Source: Agapanthus africanus (lineage: Eukaryota > Streptophyta > Magnoliopsida > Asparagales > Amaryllidaceae). Taken from it: a stretch of DNA of 64,000 nt. This document shows, in pieces, positions 10,317 through 22,896 of this stretch (its first letter is position 1; the number at the start of each line of letters is the position of its first letter). The position numbers were made by a program, and so were the translations under genes. Location: NCBI GenBank assembly GCA_030015575.1, contig JASDDO010000016.1:178558815-178622814 (forward strand), in the 5' to 3' direction. The notes beneath the pieces are model-generated. The model had not been told where the DNA came from, did no database searches, and saw only the letters and a program-made list of their open reading frames with translations.

Positions 10317-13300
10317 CTAGGGCCATGTACTGGCATATCGTAGACCAATGATCTCGAGCAGCCTCTCGAACTGAATCTGAGGAAGGGCCTTCGTGAATGG
10401 ATCAGCAATGTTCTCTTCAGAAGCAACTCTCCGAACCTTGATCTCCTGACGATCAATGATCTCCCTGATCAGGTGATACCGCCTCAAGATGTGTCTGGAC
10501 TTCTGATGGGACCTTGGTTCCTTTGCTAAAGCTATAGCTCCGTTGTTGTCGCAATACAGAGGTATTGGATCAACTATGGTAGGAACAACCTGAAGTTCTG
10601 TTAGGAACTTCTTCATCCAGACTGCTTCTTTTGCGGCGTCGCAAGCAGCTATATACTCCGCTTCCATCGTCGAGTCAGCAACAGTGTCCTGCTTGGAGCT
10701 CTTCCAGCACACCGCCCCTCCATTGAGGGTAAAGACATAACCCGACATGGACTTGGAATCGTCCTTATCACTCTGGAAGCCGGAATCAGCAAAGGCCTCC
10801 AACCTGAGGTCTTTTCCGCCGTAAACCAAGAACATCTCCTTAGTCCTCCTCAGGTACTTGAGAATGTTCTTAACTGCTATCCAGTGTTTCTCCCCTGGGT
10901 CTGACTGATACCGGCTTACCACGCTTAGTGCGTAAGCTACATCTGGTCTGGTACACAACATCGCATACATTATAGAGCCTACCGCAGAAGCGTAGGGTAT
11001 AATAGACATGCGTTCCCTTTCCAAATCAGTCTTGGGAGACATCTCTTTAGAGAGGGTGATTCCGTGACAAGCCGGTAGATTACCGCGCTTAGAATCTTCC
11101 ATACTGAATCTTTTCAGTACAGTGTCGATATACCTGGACTGCGAAAGTCCCAACATCCTCTTGGATCTATCACGATAGATCCGGATCCCCAGAATGTAAG
11201 AGGCATCACCCAGGTCTTTCATGGAGAACCTGTGTGACAAGAATCCTTTGACAGATTGTAGCATAGGAATGTCATTTCCTATCAATAGAATGTCATCCAC
11301 GTACAATACGAGGAATACGACACTTCTGGCTACAACTTTACTATATATGCACGGCTCATCTGGATATTTGATAAAGTCATATTCTTTGACTGTCTCATCA
11401 AAATAGATGTTCCAACTCCGCGATGCCTGCTTTAGTCCATAAATAGACTTAAGCAGCTTGCATACTTTCCCGCTGCTCCCACTCTGATTGAAACCCTCTG
11501 GCTGATCCATATAGATGCTCTCTTCTAAATTTCCATTCAGAGAAGCCGTCTTTACGTCCATCTGCCAGATTTCATAATCATGGAAGGCAGCAATAGCAAG
11601 AAGGACCCGAATGGATTTGAGCATAGCCACTGGAGAAAAAGTTTCGTCATAGTCCAAACCAGGTCTTTGACGAAAACCCTTTGCAACAAGTCTAGCCTTA
11701 TAGGTTTCCACCTGTCCATCTACACCAATCTTTTTCTTGAAGATCCATTTGCATCCTATGGGTTTTACCCCATCTGGAGCAAAGTCCAAAGTCCATACTT
11801 TGTTGGTGTACATGGACTCCATTTCGGTCCGCATTGCATCTAGCCATCGTACCGAGTCGCCGCTCTGGATGGCCTGCTGGAAGTCAGTAGGTTCATCATC
11901 TTCTATGATGCAATCCTCTCTATCCCCGTCTATGAGAAAACCGTAGTATCTCTCAGGCGGATGAGACGGCCTACTACTCCTGCGGAGGGGTGCGGGAATG
12001 TTCTGTTCTTCTTGAACCTCTGGTTCTACCAAACTTTCAGCAGCAGCTTGTGGTTCTGGAATTTCTTCCAGTTCTATTTCGCTCCCACTCTTCTGATTTT
12101 CTAAAAATTCAGTTTCTAAGAAGTGGGCATGACGAGAAACAAAAACCTTTTGTTCCTCTGCGTAATAGAAATAATATCCCTTGGAGTTCTTTGGATATCC
12201 CACAAGCTTACACTGTACTGAACGTGCCTCGAGCTTGTCCAGATGCTGCTTTTTTACAAAAGCTGGACACCCCCATGTCCTAAAATGTTTTAGACAGGGT
12301 TTCTTCCCACTCCACATCTGATATGGTGTGGTAGGCACAGTCTTGGTTGGAACCTGGTTCAAAAGATATGCCGCTGATTCTAGCGCATAACCCCAGAAAG
12401 ATCGCGGTAACTCAGCATTACTCATCATGGATCGTACCATATCTAATAGGGTTCGATTCCGTCTCTCCGATACACCGTTGTGCTGTGGAGTGTATGGAGG
12501 AGTAAGCTGAGAGAGAATTCCTTTCTCTTTTAGGTAACCTAGGAACTCGGCACTTAAGTATTCTCCACCTCGATCAGATCTCAGTGTCTTAATACTTTTG
12601 CCTGTTTGGTTTTCCGCTTCACTCTGTATTCCAGGAATTTCTCAAAGGCCTCTGATTTATGCTTCATTAAGAAAACATATCCATACCTAGAGAAATCATC
12701 TGTAAAAGTAATGAAGTAGGAATAACCACCTCTCGCATGTGTAGACATTGGACCACATACATCGCTGTGTATGAGTCCTAAGAGCTCGCTCGCTCTTACT
12801 CCTTGTCCAGTGAATGGAGTCTTTGTCATCTTTCCTTTGAGACAAGATTGACAAGTGTCATAAGTTTGATATTCGAACGTGTCCAAATATCCTTCTCTAT
12901 GCAACTTAGTCAACCTTCTCTCATTGATGTGACCCAGTCTACAATGCCATAAGAAAGCTTTATTTAAATCTGGAGACTTTCTTTTTAGTGTGTTCTGGAC
13001 ATTGAAAATTTGGAGTTGGTTTAAAACATATATGCCGTTATTTAGAGTACCGGACCCAATCAAACCATGATTAAGGTGGATGTTGACAACATCTCTTACA
13101 AACGTGAAATCATAACCTTTATTTGATAACAAGGAAACTGATATGATATTACACGTTAAGCTTGGTACAAAATAACAGTTATGTAAAACCAAAATGTGTC
13201 CACTCGTCAATCCTAGGTGATAGTCCCCGACGGACGCAGCTCCCACGCTAGCTCCGTTAGCAACCTTTAGGGTCATATCACCTTCCTTCAGCACTCTACG

Positions 13301-14306
13301 GTTTCTCAGTGCCTGCAATGAATTGCAAATATGAGATCCTGATCCGGTATCCAATACCCAGGAAGTAGAGTTGATCGACAGACAATTCTCAATTACAAAC
13401 ACACCTGAAGTCGAAGCCACAGCTTGCTTCGGTTCCTGGTTCTTGGCGTTCCACGCCTTGCAATCCTTCTTCCAGTGCCCTTTCCTGTGACAATGGAAGC
13501 ACTCATCCTGACCAACTATCGGTACTGCTTTCTTTTTCTTTCCTTCCCTCCCACCTTACTAACACCTCCTCTAGGTCTGGGTGCGGCCTTCTTCTTCCTT
13601 CCTTTGGCCCTAGCCTTGGACCCGGAAGAAGATGTACCGCCAACAAACATAGCGGGTGTTTCCCTTGCCTTCTGCAAGGTGCCCTCTGCACTCCTTAACA
13701 TGTTCAGGAGTTCCGCAAGTTCAACTTCTTTTCCTTGAAGATTGAAGTTGAGGATAAACTGGGCGTAGGTGGGAGGAAGGGACTGGAGAATAAGGTCTGT
13801 ATAGAGCTCATTATCCAAAGTCGTCCCAAGGTCTGCGAGCTCTTCTATATAGCCGATCATCTTTAGGGACATGTTCGCCTACCGTGACCCGACAGCCAAT
13901 CTCGCTCGAAAACAAGTTCTTAGAGGTCTCGTATCTTGCTATACGAGATTGCTCTCCATAAAGTTCCTTTGTATGGAGAAATATGCCATCTAGGGACATA
14001 TCCTCGTGCCTCCTCTGATGTTCATTGTTCATACGAGGCAAGCACGATGCACTTGGCTCTCGCGCAATCTAAATCCCAGGTTTTGCGGATTTCCTTATCC
14101 GCATTACTGGATTTGGGACCAGGGACAGCAGTTGCCGTAGCGGTGAGGACGTACCCCAGTTTGTCATAGGTCAAAGCCATTTTGATATTCCGCAGCCAAT
14201 CTTTATAGTTTGGCCCCGTTAGTATATTTTTCTCTAAAAGTAACTTAAGTCCAGTCATTTTCAGGGTCGCTGCAATTAGGAGAGAGAGAAGAAAACTCTT
14301 TAGCAT
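10317..14306 (-). pseudogene. Element A Gag-Pol remnants
   Basis: The order is typical of copia. Gag lies at about 13516-14306 (N-terminal part with LTGPNYKDWLRNIKMAL). A CCHC zinc knuckle CFHCHRKGHWKKDC stands at 13460-13501. Protease has DTGSGSH near 13351. Integrase has an HHCC finger (WHCRLGH) and the first catalytic Asp in HSDVCGP at about 12761. Reverse transcriptase has YVDD at 11262-11273. RNase H has VADSTMEAEYIA and LYCDNNGAIA, and the chain ends RYASTWP near 10320. Integrase would join the DNA copy to the host, RT/RNase H make that copy, and Gag forms the particle. The RT-RNase H part is the best preserved. The element is broken in about four or five places and probably not competent. 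Confidence 0.9.
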
Positions 14307-14768
14307 GATGCTCTTGCAAGTTTAGAGTGGTTTTTAGTTTATCTAAACTGGATGGCTCCCACTGTTTCTCGAATCCTTCCTCAAACCATAAAAGAAGAAT
14401 TAGTCAAGACTATTCTCACCGTACAATACTTGCTTAACCGTTCAGCCAGGCCGGTGTCGATACTTCGAGGGAGGTTTTCCAACGCTTTCGCGAAGTTCCT
14501 TAATTAAATAACCTCTTTTCTCTGGGGGCGTAACCCCGCTGACACTTTTCTGGACACCTACTAGGTTTATAGCATTGATCGTTAAGTGACGAATATCCTG
14601 ATAAGTAGCATATACTCACAGTAGGATCGGGATCCAAATATCATCGTATGATAATGTTGAAGGAATCCTACCAACATTCATCAAACTCCAAATGGTATGC
14701 ATCTCTTTGCAAATTTCAGTTTCTTTAGAAATTCCCGATATGGATTTTTGCCCCATGCTCTTATGATC

Positions 14769-14962
14769 TTGACTAAGGGCCAACAAATCATAAGTCACAT
14801 GTCAAGTTCTGCCCATCATTATCCTGTTGATTTGAACCCATCCGTATACTCTTGACTAAGGGCCAAACAAAGTAATACGACTGTCCCAAACCAACTCATC
14901 TATCTATGCAACAAATGAATACCCCAGCAGCTACCAATCACTATGTCTTGACTAAGGGCCAA
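14769..14962 (-). promoter_or_regulatory. Leader palindrome triad of A
   Basis: Three copies of TTGACTAAGGGCCAA at 14769-14783, 14852-14866 and 14948-14962, 83 and 96 bp apart. Outer arms close each: CTTATGAT/ATCATAAG, CGTAT/ATACG and CTATG/CATAG. The inner sequence is the same in all three while the outer arms differ from copy to copy. Confidence 0.85.
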
Positions 14963-16008
14963 ACAAACATAGCTTGAATACTACTGACCATTCATAAGAA
15001 ATGACGGAGGGCTACGACTGGTTTTGGCGAAACCGTGAACGTAGTGAACTTGATATAACCGAAGGAACCTGATAGCTTTTAAAAGGAGTGGTTAAATCTC
15101 CGCATTTAAAAATATATGTTTCAAAAATAACCGAGTGGTTTCTTTTAAATTGTTCCAACGATTTAAACTTGGTTTATTTTCTTTGCATTATAGATAATAC
15201 GTCCCATCATTAACCTATCATTGCAGAAAACAACGAAAATACAACGTCCTCTTATGCCATCCGCATTCGCCACGGGGTCCCGTCATCACCCGTTAGGTTA
15301 CTTAACTAACGACAGAGCGGGGGCTGGGCTAGCGCGGGTGTAAAACATAAGTGACGTCTAAATAGCTATCATATATATAGATATTTTACATTCTTCTGAC
15401 GCAATGATATTCATTCCAGAACACAGATAAACAATATTGGATTTGCAAGCAATCTGTATTTCTTTTGAGCCTGCAAGAAAAGACAGATTACACAGTTGTG
15501 ATGAATAGCCGTTACCCCACCCTCGACCCCTACGGGTACGGAAAACTACCCACCCGGCAGTTTGTGTACCCCACCTTGGGTCAGTCCTAGGAGCAAAAAC
15601 AGTAAAATGAAATAATACAACGGTGGCTACAACCGCAACCTGGATGTGCCCCGCAAAATAATATTACAACAAATTACATTTACAACAAATGAATTAAACA
15701 ATAACCCATTGCTAAACCCCGGCTAAACACCACAACAGTCCAATACAGTTTATATGCACAAACAGATATAACCATTTCAGAAATGTGCAACCCCCTGCCA
15801 ACCGACATACTAGCAGTTAGGGGAGGTTTATGAACACATTAAACAATCACAGATATAATCCAATATGCAAATACTGTACAATTTCGATCGATTAAACATC
15901 TTTAATATTGCTCCAAAATCTGCTCTGTTAACTGGAAACCTGAGCAAAATTAAAATATTCCAGAAAACCCCAAATACTAGAGAGGACCCACACATGAAAG
16001 ATGAGTCC

Positions 16009-16087
16009 ATGACTCGGCAACTCGGCCGCGGAACCGCGGTGGATCGGTGGGATCCGCCGCCCTTCCGCGGCGCTTTAGCCGAGTCAT
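16009..16087 (-). promoter_or_regulatory. GC-rich leader hairpin of A
   Basis: Two nested perfect stems: ATGACTCGGC/GCCGAGTCAT (16009-16018, 16078-16087) and GCCGCGGAA/TTCCGCGGC (16025-16033, 16063-16071). It lies about 180 bases downstream of the primer binding site in element sense. B, E, F and H have comparable hairpins there with other bases. Confidence 0.85.
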
Positions 16088-16265
16088 GGGCTCGAATTTC
16101 ATGGGTGTTCTCCTGGACTCTTTTCTAGCTTTCTGAGCAACCCTGAACAATTTTAGGACATCATTTTAAACTCGACAGAAACTGAAATATTTTAGGGTTT
16201 TCCGGCTTCGATTTTCCGTTCGAAATTCGTACAAATTTGCAATCAAGTTATTTATTGTTTAGCGA

Positions 16266-16279
16266 GGCTCTGATACCAC
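16266..16279 (-). other. Primer binding site of A
   Basis: Displayed GGCTCTGATACCAC, that is GTGGTATCAGAGCC on the element strand, right beside the 5' LTR. Confidence 0.95.
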
Positions 16280-18175
16280 TGTAAGTCGATGTAGTACACC
16301 CCAGTACTTGTGGGGAGGCGGAATTTTCAAAATCGATCATGTTTAAAGAACGAACATCGACTAACCGCTTGAATCGAAGCTAAACTATAAATAACCGTAC
16401 ACAAAGAGTTTCTTATCAATTGTGTTTATGGATTATACCTAATGAAACCGGTCCTTCGTCTTTGTGTCCTCCTTTGTTCTCCTCGACCTTCTCTAGGTAG
16501 TAGACGATCCACCCGAGAGCAAAACACCAAGCTAAACCTCTAAACTTGAGGCAACTAACCTTCTTGGATTGCTAATCAAAGAAGATAGATGAAATAGAGT
16601 GATGGTTATGGATTGATTAGTCTAACTAATCCTAGATCTCAACACATGAGGGTGAGGATTAGTCTTTTGAAGAGAGAGAGCTTGAGGAGAGAGAATGTGA
16701 ATAATATTATGATAAATAAGTTATGAGTATCATATCATATATGAAGCATTTTCTAATAAGAAGAAAAGAATAATGAGTGATGAATAATCATGCTTCATAA
16801 AATATCTAGTGGTGATTCATTAGCATGAGTCATTAAGCAATAAATGTGTATTAATGAAATGAATGAATCACCACCATGACTCATATAACTCATTTAATGA
16901 ATATGACACATAACCCTCCTTAGTCACCATCTTCTAGAAGCTTCTCGAGTAATTACGAGAACGCCCCTCCGATCCGTAAAAATACGGAAAAACTTTAGAC
17001 TGTATAAATCCAATAACCGGATACCAGTAACTGGCTTAAACCAAAGCCGACTGGTAAAAACTGTTCGAAAGTCGTACGCGCGTAAACGCACGTATGCGTC
17101 CGAACCCTTTGTCGCAAAACCATGCAACCTCTATATCGTTTCGCCTGGAGTAGGAAACTCTCTGTGTGGGACTCTAGAGACTCGACTACTATGCTGGCAG
17201 TGGGTTTAACCACAGACCGCAAGCGGCACTAGCTGTACGTAACGGTCCCCAGGTAGTTGTCGATAAGAAGGCCGATGAGAAAACCCATCCGAACTCCTAC
17301 TGAGTCTGATGTGACAATCTCCATACAGTCCGGTCCGTTCGTCCAAGACTATCGCATATCGGGCCTAGGGGGGCGGCAAGCGTCAGTCCCCTAATAGCGG
17401 TATAAGTCGTGTCGGAGGGAAGCCCATTACACCCTGAGAAACTACTGGAACCTACCAGCAAATCTCGCTTGCCCTGGCCAGGGACTTTGCGTAATGGCTT
17501 TCTGACACAGCACGATATCTACTCCCAATACCGGGAGGGACGAATCCTGTCTAACCGCCACTGCCTCCAAGTGCTCGGGACTGCACCCAACTGCTACCTG
17601 TTTGCACGACTCCTTTGAGCCGTGGTAGGGTAGCAATCTATGAACAGTGGGACACACTCGAGGCGAAGTAGCAGTGTCAAGTCTGCGGACTACGCTGTAC
17701 TCATGTCACCTGGGAACTGTTCACTGACGACTGGTATCAAACCAACCAACAGTTCCCTGTGAGTCCTGTCCGGTGTACCCGTATCCTAACGAGCACCTGT
17801 ATACTATCTCCAGTACGACGTACTGACGGCTGTGGGACAGACCATCTCCCCAACTGGGATGAGAAGCGTACACACTAGTCTACTCCGGAGTATCGATGCT
17901 CTGTCTCGATAATCCACGACCAGGGACCAGAATAAGGATGTGCTTGTAGACTACCCAGCCCCTACTAGTGTGACTGCCATCACAACGCTGGTAGACAAGA
18001 AAGATCCTAAGAGCTCTATCAATACTTACACTCACATATTAAGATAGAAAAACCAAGTAGCATACTACCATGTTTAGCAAGACTGTTATATACATGTGAA
18101 TATCCCAAGCTTCCATTAAGTAATATACAAACTAGTATGATACAGTAATGGCCTTCTAGGGCATAAACACTAACA
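16280..18175 (-). repeat. Element A, right-hand LTR
   Basis: 1896 bp and nearly identical to the copy at 8409. It is the 5' LTR in element sense. The GGGAACTGTT/AACAGTTCCC hairpin is at 17712-17757. AGAGG follows at 18176. Confidence 0.95.
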
Positions 18176-18180
18176 AGAGG

Positions 18181-19159
18181 TATTAGCCATACGTGACGGG
18201 CTACCAGGTATTGACCAAAGGGACATCGATGAGCGAACTCATCCTGACACCCTACTGAGCCTGTCAGTGAAAATATCCGTACAGTCCGGTCCGTTCGTCT
18301 ATGAGCATCGCATGGCGGGCCTAGGGGGTTGGTAAAAGTCAGAGCCCCAAAAGCGGTACAAGTCGTGTCGGAGTGTAGCCCAGAACACCCTGAGATATTA
18401 CTGGAATACCTACCAGTAAATCTCTTGCCTTGGCCAAGGACTTCGTGTAAAGGCTCTCCTAGACACAGCGCGACCTCACCCCCAATACCGGGAGAGACGA
18501 ACCCCTGCAGATCCGCTCACTGCCTCCATGTGGCTCGGGACTGTACCCAACTAAAACCTGTTTGCACAACTCCTTTGAGCGTGGTAGGGTAGTAATCAAA
18601 GTACAGTGTGAACTCACACGAGACAAATGACGATCTCAGGTCGATGAACTAACATGTACACATGTCACCTGGGAACTGCTATCTGACGTCAGGTATAAGA
18701 TGAACTAGCAGGTTCCCGGCGAGTCCTGTCCGGTGTACTCATAACCCAATGAGCACCTGTATACATCATAGGTGAACCAACTGACACCAGTGGCTTGTGA
18801 GACCGTCCACCGCCCCTCGTTGGGGTCTCGACTGTATACACTAGTCTACTCTAGAGTATTCATGCCCTGTCTCGAAACTCCCACGACTAGGGACCGTTTA
18901 AGGATGTGCTTATAGACCCCTGCTCCCACGTATATGATCGCCATCATACTGCTGGTAGTCAAGCAAGAATCCTAGGGTCTCTATCAACGTGTAATAGCGA
19001 CCTGTAAGGTCACCTAAAACAGTACACGATGATTAAGATAAACCAGATAGCATACTATCATCTTGAGTAAGACTGTCCTACCGGTATAGGTCCCCTTTCA
19101 ATCATTGCAATCACGTGCCTGTGATCCAATAATTGACTCTGAGGGCACTATCTCCAACA
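18181..19159 (-). repeat. Element B, left-hand LTR, piece 2
   Basis: U3 part of B's LTR, resuming TATTAGCCATACG after A. It ends GGGCACTATCTCCAACA. It holds TATGAT/ATCATA (18933-18948) and GATAG/CTATC around CATA (19046-19059). Confidence 0.9.
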
Positions 19160-21650
19160 ATCTCCCATTTGCACTCAAGGCTAATTATTCCAATGTCGCA
19201 TACTCACAGCCCGTGTGATACCGAACACCCAACTCCTCTACTAGTTAGTCTCATAAAGCTCATTTGCAAAACTATTGCGTTCGAGGAATAGCCTCAGTGA
19301 GTGGATCCGCTTTGATGTTTCTTTCTATGTCTCTCTATATCTCAAGTTCGCGGAGAAAGCCATCTCCGGAAATGAGCAATACCTGTCTTAGAATATGTCT
19401 GGATATCTGATGGGACCTAGCTCATAAATGAACTCCAAATCCAAACTTTTTAGACTGTATCGTCGACTGAACTTAATCAGTGTCCTGCGCCATGCCTCCC
19501 TCAGTATCCGCCTGGACCACCTGTCCAAACTACTGCCCCTCGTCAGAGGGAAAACTATAACTCTGACAACCACTTTGTCATCCATGTCACCTTGGAAGCC
19601 TAGAATGATAACCGTCTCCTATAGGAGGCTGCCGTTATCATATCCCTAGAACATTCACTTATGTTCTAAAACTTCTTCCGAATGTTTCTCCAGGATTGGA
19701 TCAATATCAACTTATTGCACCTACTGCAAAAACAACATCTGGTGTGGTACTTGATATCTCAAGATTGACTCAATTGTCTAAGCAAGTGATCTGCCAATCA
19801 TGCACATCCCTCTCCCCTTTAGTCTGTAAGACTCCTTTAGAGAGGGTGACTCCATCACCTGCAGGTATACTACCGTGTCAGGAGTCGTCCATTCTAAAAA
19901 CTCTTAGAATGCTGTCTAAGTACCCTGATTGGTAAACCACCCAAATCTAGATCTATAGATCTAGTAACCAGAATGTCTTGATATTATATCCAAGTCCCAT
20001 GTGGAGAAACCACTGTGTGAAAACCAAAGTATAACCGATTGTAGTATAGGAATATCACTTCCTACTCTGTGTATGTCATCCAAATACCAGGACATCACAC
20101 CTTACTACCTTCTTAACAGATCCATCCCCTATTCTGATGAAGTCAAACCTATGACTGTCACATCAGAAATAGATGATCTATCTCCGCTATATCTGCTTTA
20201 GTCTATAAATAGATATAAGCCACTTGTCCACCATGCTTCCGCTGCTCCCACTGACTACGACAACCCTCTGGCAGAGTCATATACACGTACACTTCTGAAG
20301 CCAGTTCAGAACGATGCTATACTCATCCTCCTGCCGGGTCTCATAGTCTGGAAAAACAGTAGTGTCAAGTATGGGTAAACAAGAACCTCCCTGTCACCGT
20401 TTTTGAGCATACCGAAGTACCTCTCGAGTGCCTGAGGTTACACACCATATCTGCGGAGTGGCCAATGGAATGTCAAACCAGATTGAATCTTTAGGTTCTT
20501 ATCAAATCTTCAGTAATCGTTTGCGGTTCTGGAATCACTTCCAGCTCTACCATACTCCCACTACTGTTTTTCTGCAAAAAATCCATTTTTATTAAAACTG
20601 TAGCGAGTCAAGAACAATATCACTATTGATCTTCCAGATGGTAGAAAGTCAACCCTCGTCATAGCCTGGGTCAACCCACAAACAGCCATTACAAAAACGT
20701 GCCTTGAGTTATCCAGAGTCTGGTTTTAAGCATAAGCTGGACAACTACCCGTACCTTAACAATGTCAAGATATGAACTGTTCTATATCCAATACAGAAAC
20801 AGAGGCACTGATTTAATTGAACCAGATTCAAATCATGCAGCTGTCTCCAGTGCATGTCAACTAAATGGAAGGAGACCGATCAGCGTTACTCAACTTAGGA
20901 ACGCTTCCAATTATGAGTAACCTGAAAGAGAAGCAAGTTTTCTTAATCATTACTATTAAATGAATACCACACACAAGTATCTACATCTTCGATCACCTTG
21001 AAGAATCCCGATACTTGCAACACCTGGTTCTCTACTTTATTCATATACCTATAACTTCTCAAAACTTGGACCTTGTGTTTCTACGAAACACTTGTCTAAG
21101 AACTAGAGAAGTCATAAGTAAACATAATATAATGCGAGTACCAACCCCTCTGTCCTGATGGCCACTGGACAATATACAATACTCTGTATAAGTCCCCTGA
21201 GTCTAATAACTCATTCCCTGTGTGTCGTAGGTTGAAAACTGTACTTATGGTTAAGAAGAATTACACCGCTCTTTAATGCTCCTTACCTAACCATCCACTG
21301 ATATAGGTAAATGTCATGGACATAATCTCAAAACGGTATATCTCACTCTATAAAAATAGACGTACAGATATATCAATTTGAAATTGGTGCATAACAACGG
21401 ATATTCAAAACCAAATATTTGTCATCCGGTAAACAGCCCAGGCGACTTCCTCAAATATCACCAATTACAACGAATTCCGATATAATGAGGACAATCACCT
21501 AATTCCCAATAACTTACTCCTACTCATCATCTGTAAAACCATACAGATGTGAGAATCATACCTGGTAAATACATACCCTGGAGCAAGTGTCTAATTGGGA
21601 AATCAGTTTTCTTTTAACAGTACACAGTGAAATTGAAACATTGAAATGTT
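19160..21650 (-). pseudogene. Element B, faint pol remnant
   Basis: Starts with the polypurine tract (TCTCCCATTTGCAC displayed). Short matches to the pol of A and H persist at DNA level: GTGAGTGGATCCGC, GATGGGACCTAGC, TATAGATCTAGTAACC-type stretches, CTTTAGTCTATAAATAGAT, CCGCTGCTCCCACTGACTACG and TGGAATCACTTCCAGCTCTACC. They follow RNase H-RT-integrase order. No reading frame of useful length remains. F (44276-46600) carries the same eroded sequence, so the erosion is inherited and not copy-specific. Confidence 0.75.
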
Positions 21651-22600
21651 TCGATGGGGTATCCGGGTATTCCTAGTAATGCCTCTTCCATTATCCAGAT
21701 TCACAACTGTAACCGTATATCTCTTTGCCATCTCTCCAAATCCCTTTATATGTCTTTAATCATTATCTTCTGTACACCCCTTGAGGACAAATGGTTTTCT
21801 TCCTTCCCTACCGTTCGGCACCAGCCTATGGTTTGGAAGAAGACTATCCAATAAGCATAATGGGTGTACTGTCCTAATCCTAGGAGCACTCGCACTGCGA
21901 GAGAAGGTGAAGATAAAAGACAACCGAATAAACCTAATTCCTATTTCTCCTGAACCTGAATCCATCCCCGAACTCGAACAAGTTCCTTTCGAGTTCGTAT
22001 ATAACCATACGATGGAGTATCCAAATAACTGTGGATCTTCGTAGTGAGATGGAGTGTCCTGGAGAAATACAATGGTGAATTGGGAGTGGTAATGAAATAT
22101 TTGGTTTGGTCATGAATAGCAGTCGCAGTTTACATTGCCCTCTTACTAATCCCTTTATTTTTCTTTACTTAATACCTTCTGTACACCTTTTAGGCTAAAT
22201 GGTTTTCTTCATTCCCTACCGGTCGGCACCTGCCTATGGTTTGGAAGAAGACTATCGAATTTGCGTAATAGGTGTACTATCTTCTAAACCAAGAAGTACT
22301 CGCAACCTGAGAGAAGGTAAAAGAAAAAGACAACTGAATAGTCCTATTCGTTTTCTCCAGAACCGGAAACCATCCTCGTATAAATTCCTTCGAGTTCGTA
22401 TATAACCATAGGATGGTTTTATCCAGTGGAAGTGGACGTTCGTAGTAATACGGGGTGTCCTGGAGAAAAGGGTAAAAGTAGGAGTGGCAATGAGGTTTGC
22501 AACTCTGACAATCCAAAAGCCAGTGTTTTAAGAAGGTTCGGTTAATTTTGGTCACTGAGTCAAAGTCTAGGGTCGGGTCATGGTCGCTGCCAAAGAGAGA
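21651..22600 (-). repeat. Element B, tandem duplication in the Gag position
   Basis: Two diverged units of about 410 bp (about 21781-22190 and 22199-22600). Each contains TGGTTTTCTTC-TTCCCTACCG, GGCACC-GCCTATGGTTTGGAAGAAG, TTTCGAGTTCGTATATAACCATA and TGTCCTGGAGAAA. F has the same two units (about 46741 and 47155); K shows one across 28720-29012 and 61878-61929. It ends at GAGAGAGAGAAAAGAAACACTCAGCG, which in A and E marks the Gag start. The content is not recognised as Gag. Confidence 0.75.
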
Positions 22601-22896
22601 GAGAAAAGAAACACTCAGCGTGCACTCTAACCTAGATCAGATGGATATCACTTTATCTAATCAGGAAACCTCCCACTGTAACGTCAAATTCTTCCCTAAA
22701 CTTGAAAGAAGAATTAGTCGGGATCACCCGAGGAGTAAACCAACTCATCAGTGGGAATCGGGATCCAACTATCATCGCATGATAATGTGACGGAATCCGC
22801 TCACGTTATCACACTCCAGAAGGAATGCGCATATCTGGCAAGTTTCAGTTTCTTTAGAAACTCCCGATGTGATTTTTGCCCCATGCTCTTATGACC

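Larger units (their letters stand above)
14307..16265 (-). mobile_element. Element A leader
   Basis: About 2 kb between the primer binding site and Gag with no convincing reading frame. It holds the palindrome triad (14769-14962), the block GCATTCGCCACGGGG...GTTAGGTTACTTAACTAAC (about 15262-15315, also in B, E, F and K), a CCCTACGGGTACGG block near 15528, and a GC-rich hairpin (16009-16087). It resembles the E leader most and lacks the doubled block of B, F, H and K. Confidence 0.85.
8409..18175 (-). mobile_element. Copia element A (Angela/BARE-1-like)
   Basis: Complete outline on the minus strand: LTR, primer binding site, leader, Gag-Pol remnants, polypurine tract, LTR. It is flanked by AGAGG (8404-8408, 18176-18180) and sits inside the left LTR of B. 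LTR copies (1894 and 1896 bp) differ at about 15 sites plus two small indels, about 0.8%, so this is among the youngest insertions (about 0.3 million years at the assumed grass rate). The protein part is broken in about four or five places. Family assignment rests on the RT string YVDDILLIGNDIP and its flanks. Confidence 0.95.

Noticed and set aside
14769-14962. CRISPR-like repeat array
   Set aside because: Only three units, spaced within retrotransposon leaders of a plant genome; they are structured leader elements.
16266-16279. tRNA gene from the Met-tRNA match
   Set aside because: Only the 14-base 3' end match is present, as expected for a primer binding site; no cloverleaf around it.
22277-22555. 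92-codon minus-strand frame kept in B and F
   Set aside because: Many differences between the copies change amino acids and no family is recognised; mentioned only under the duplication finding.
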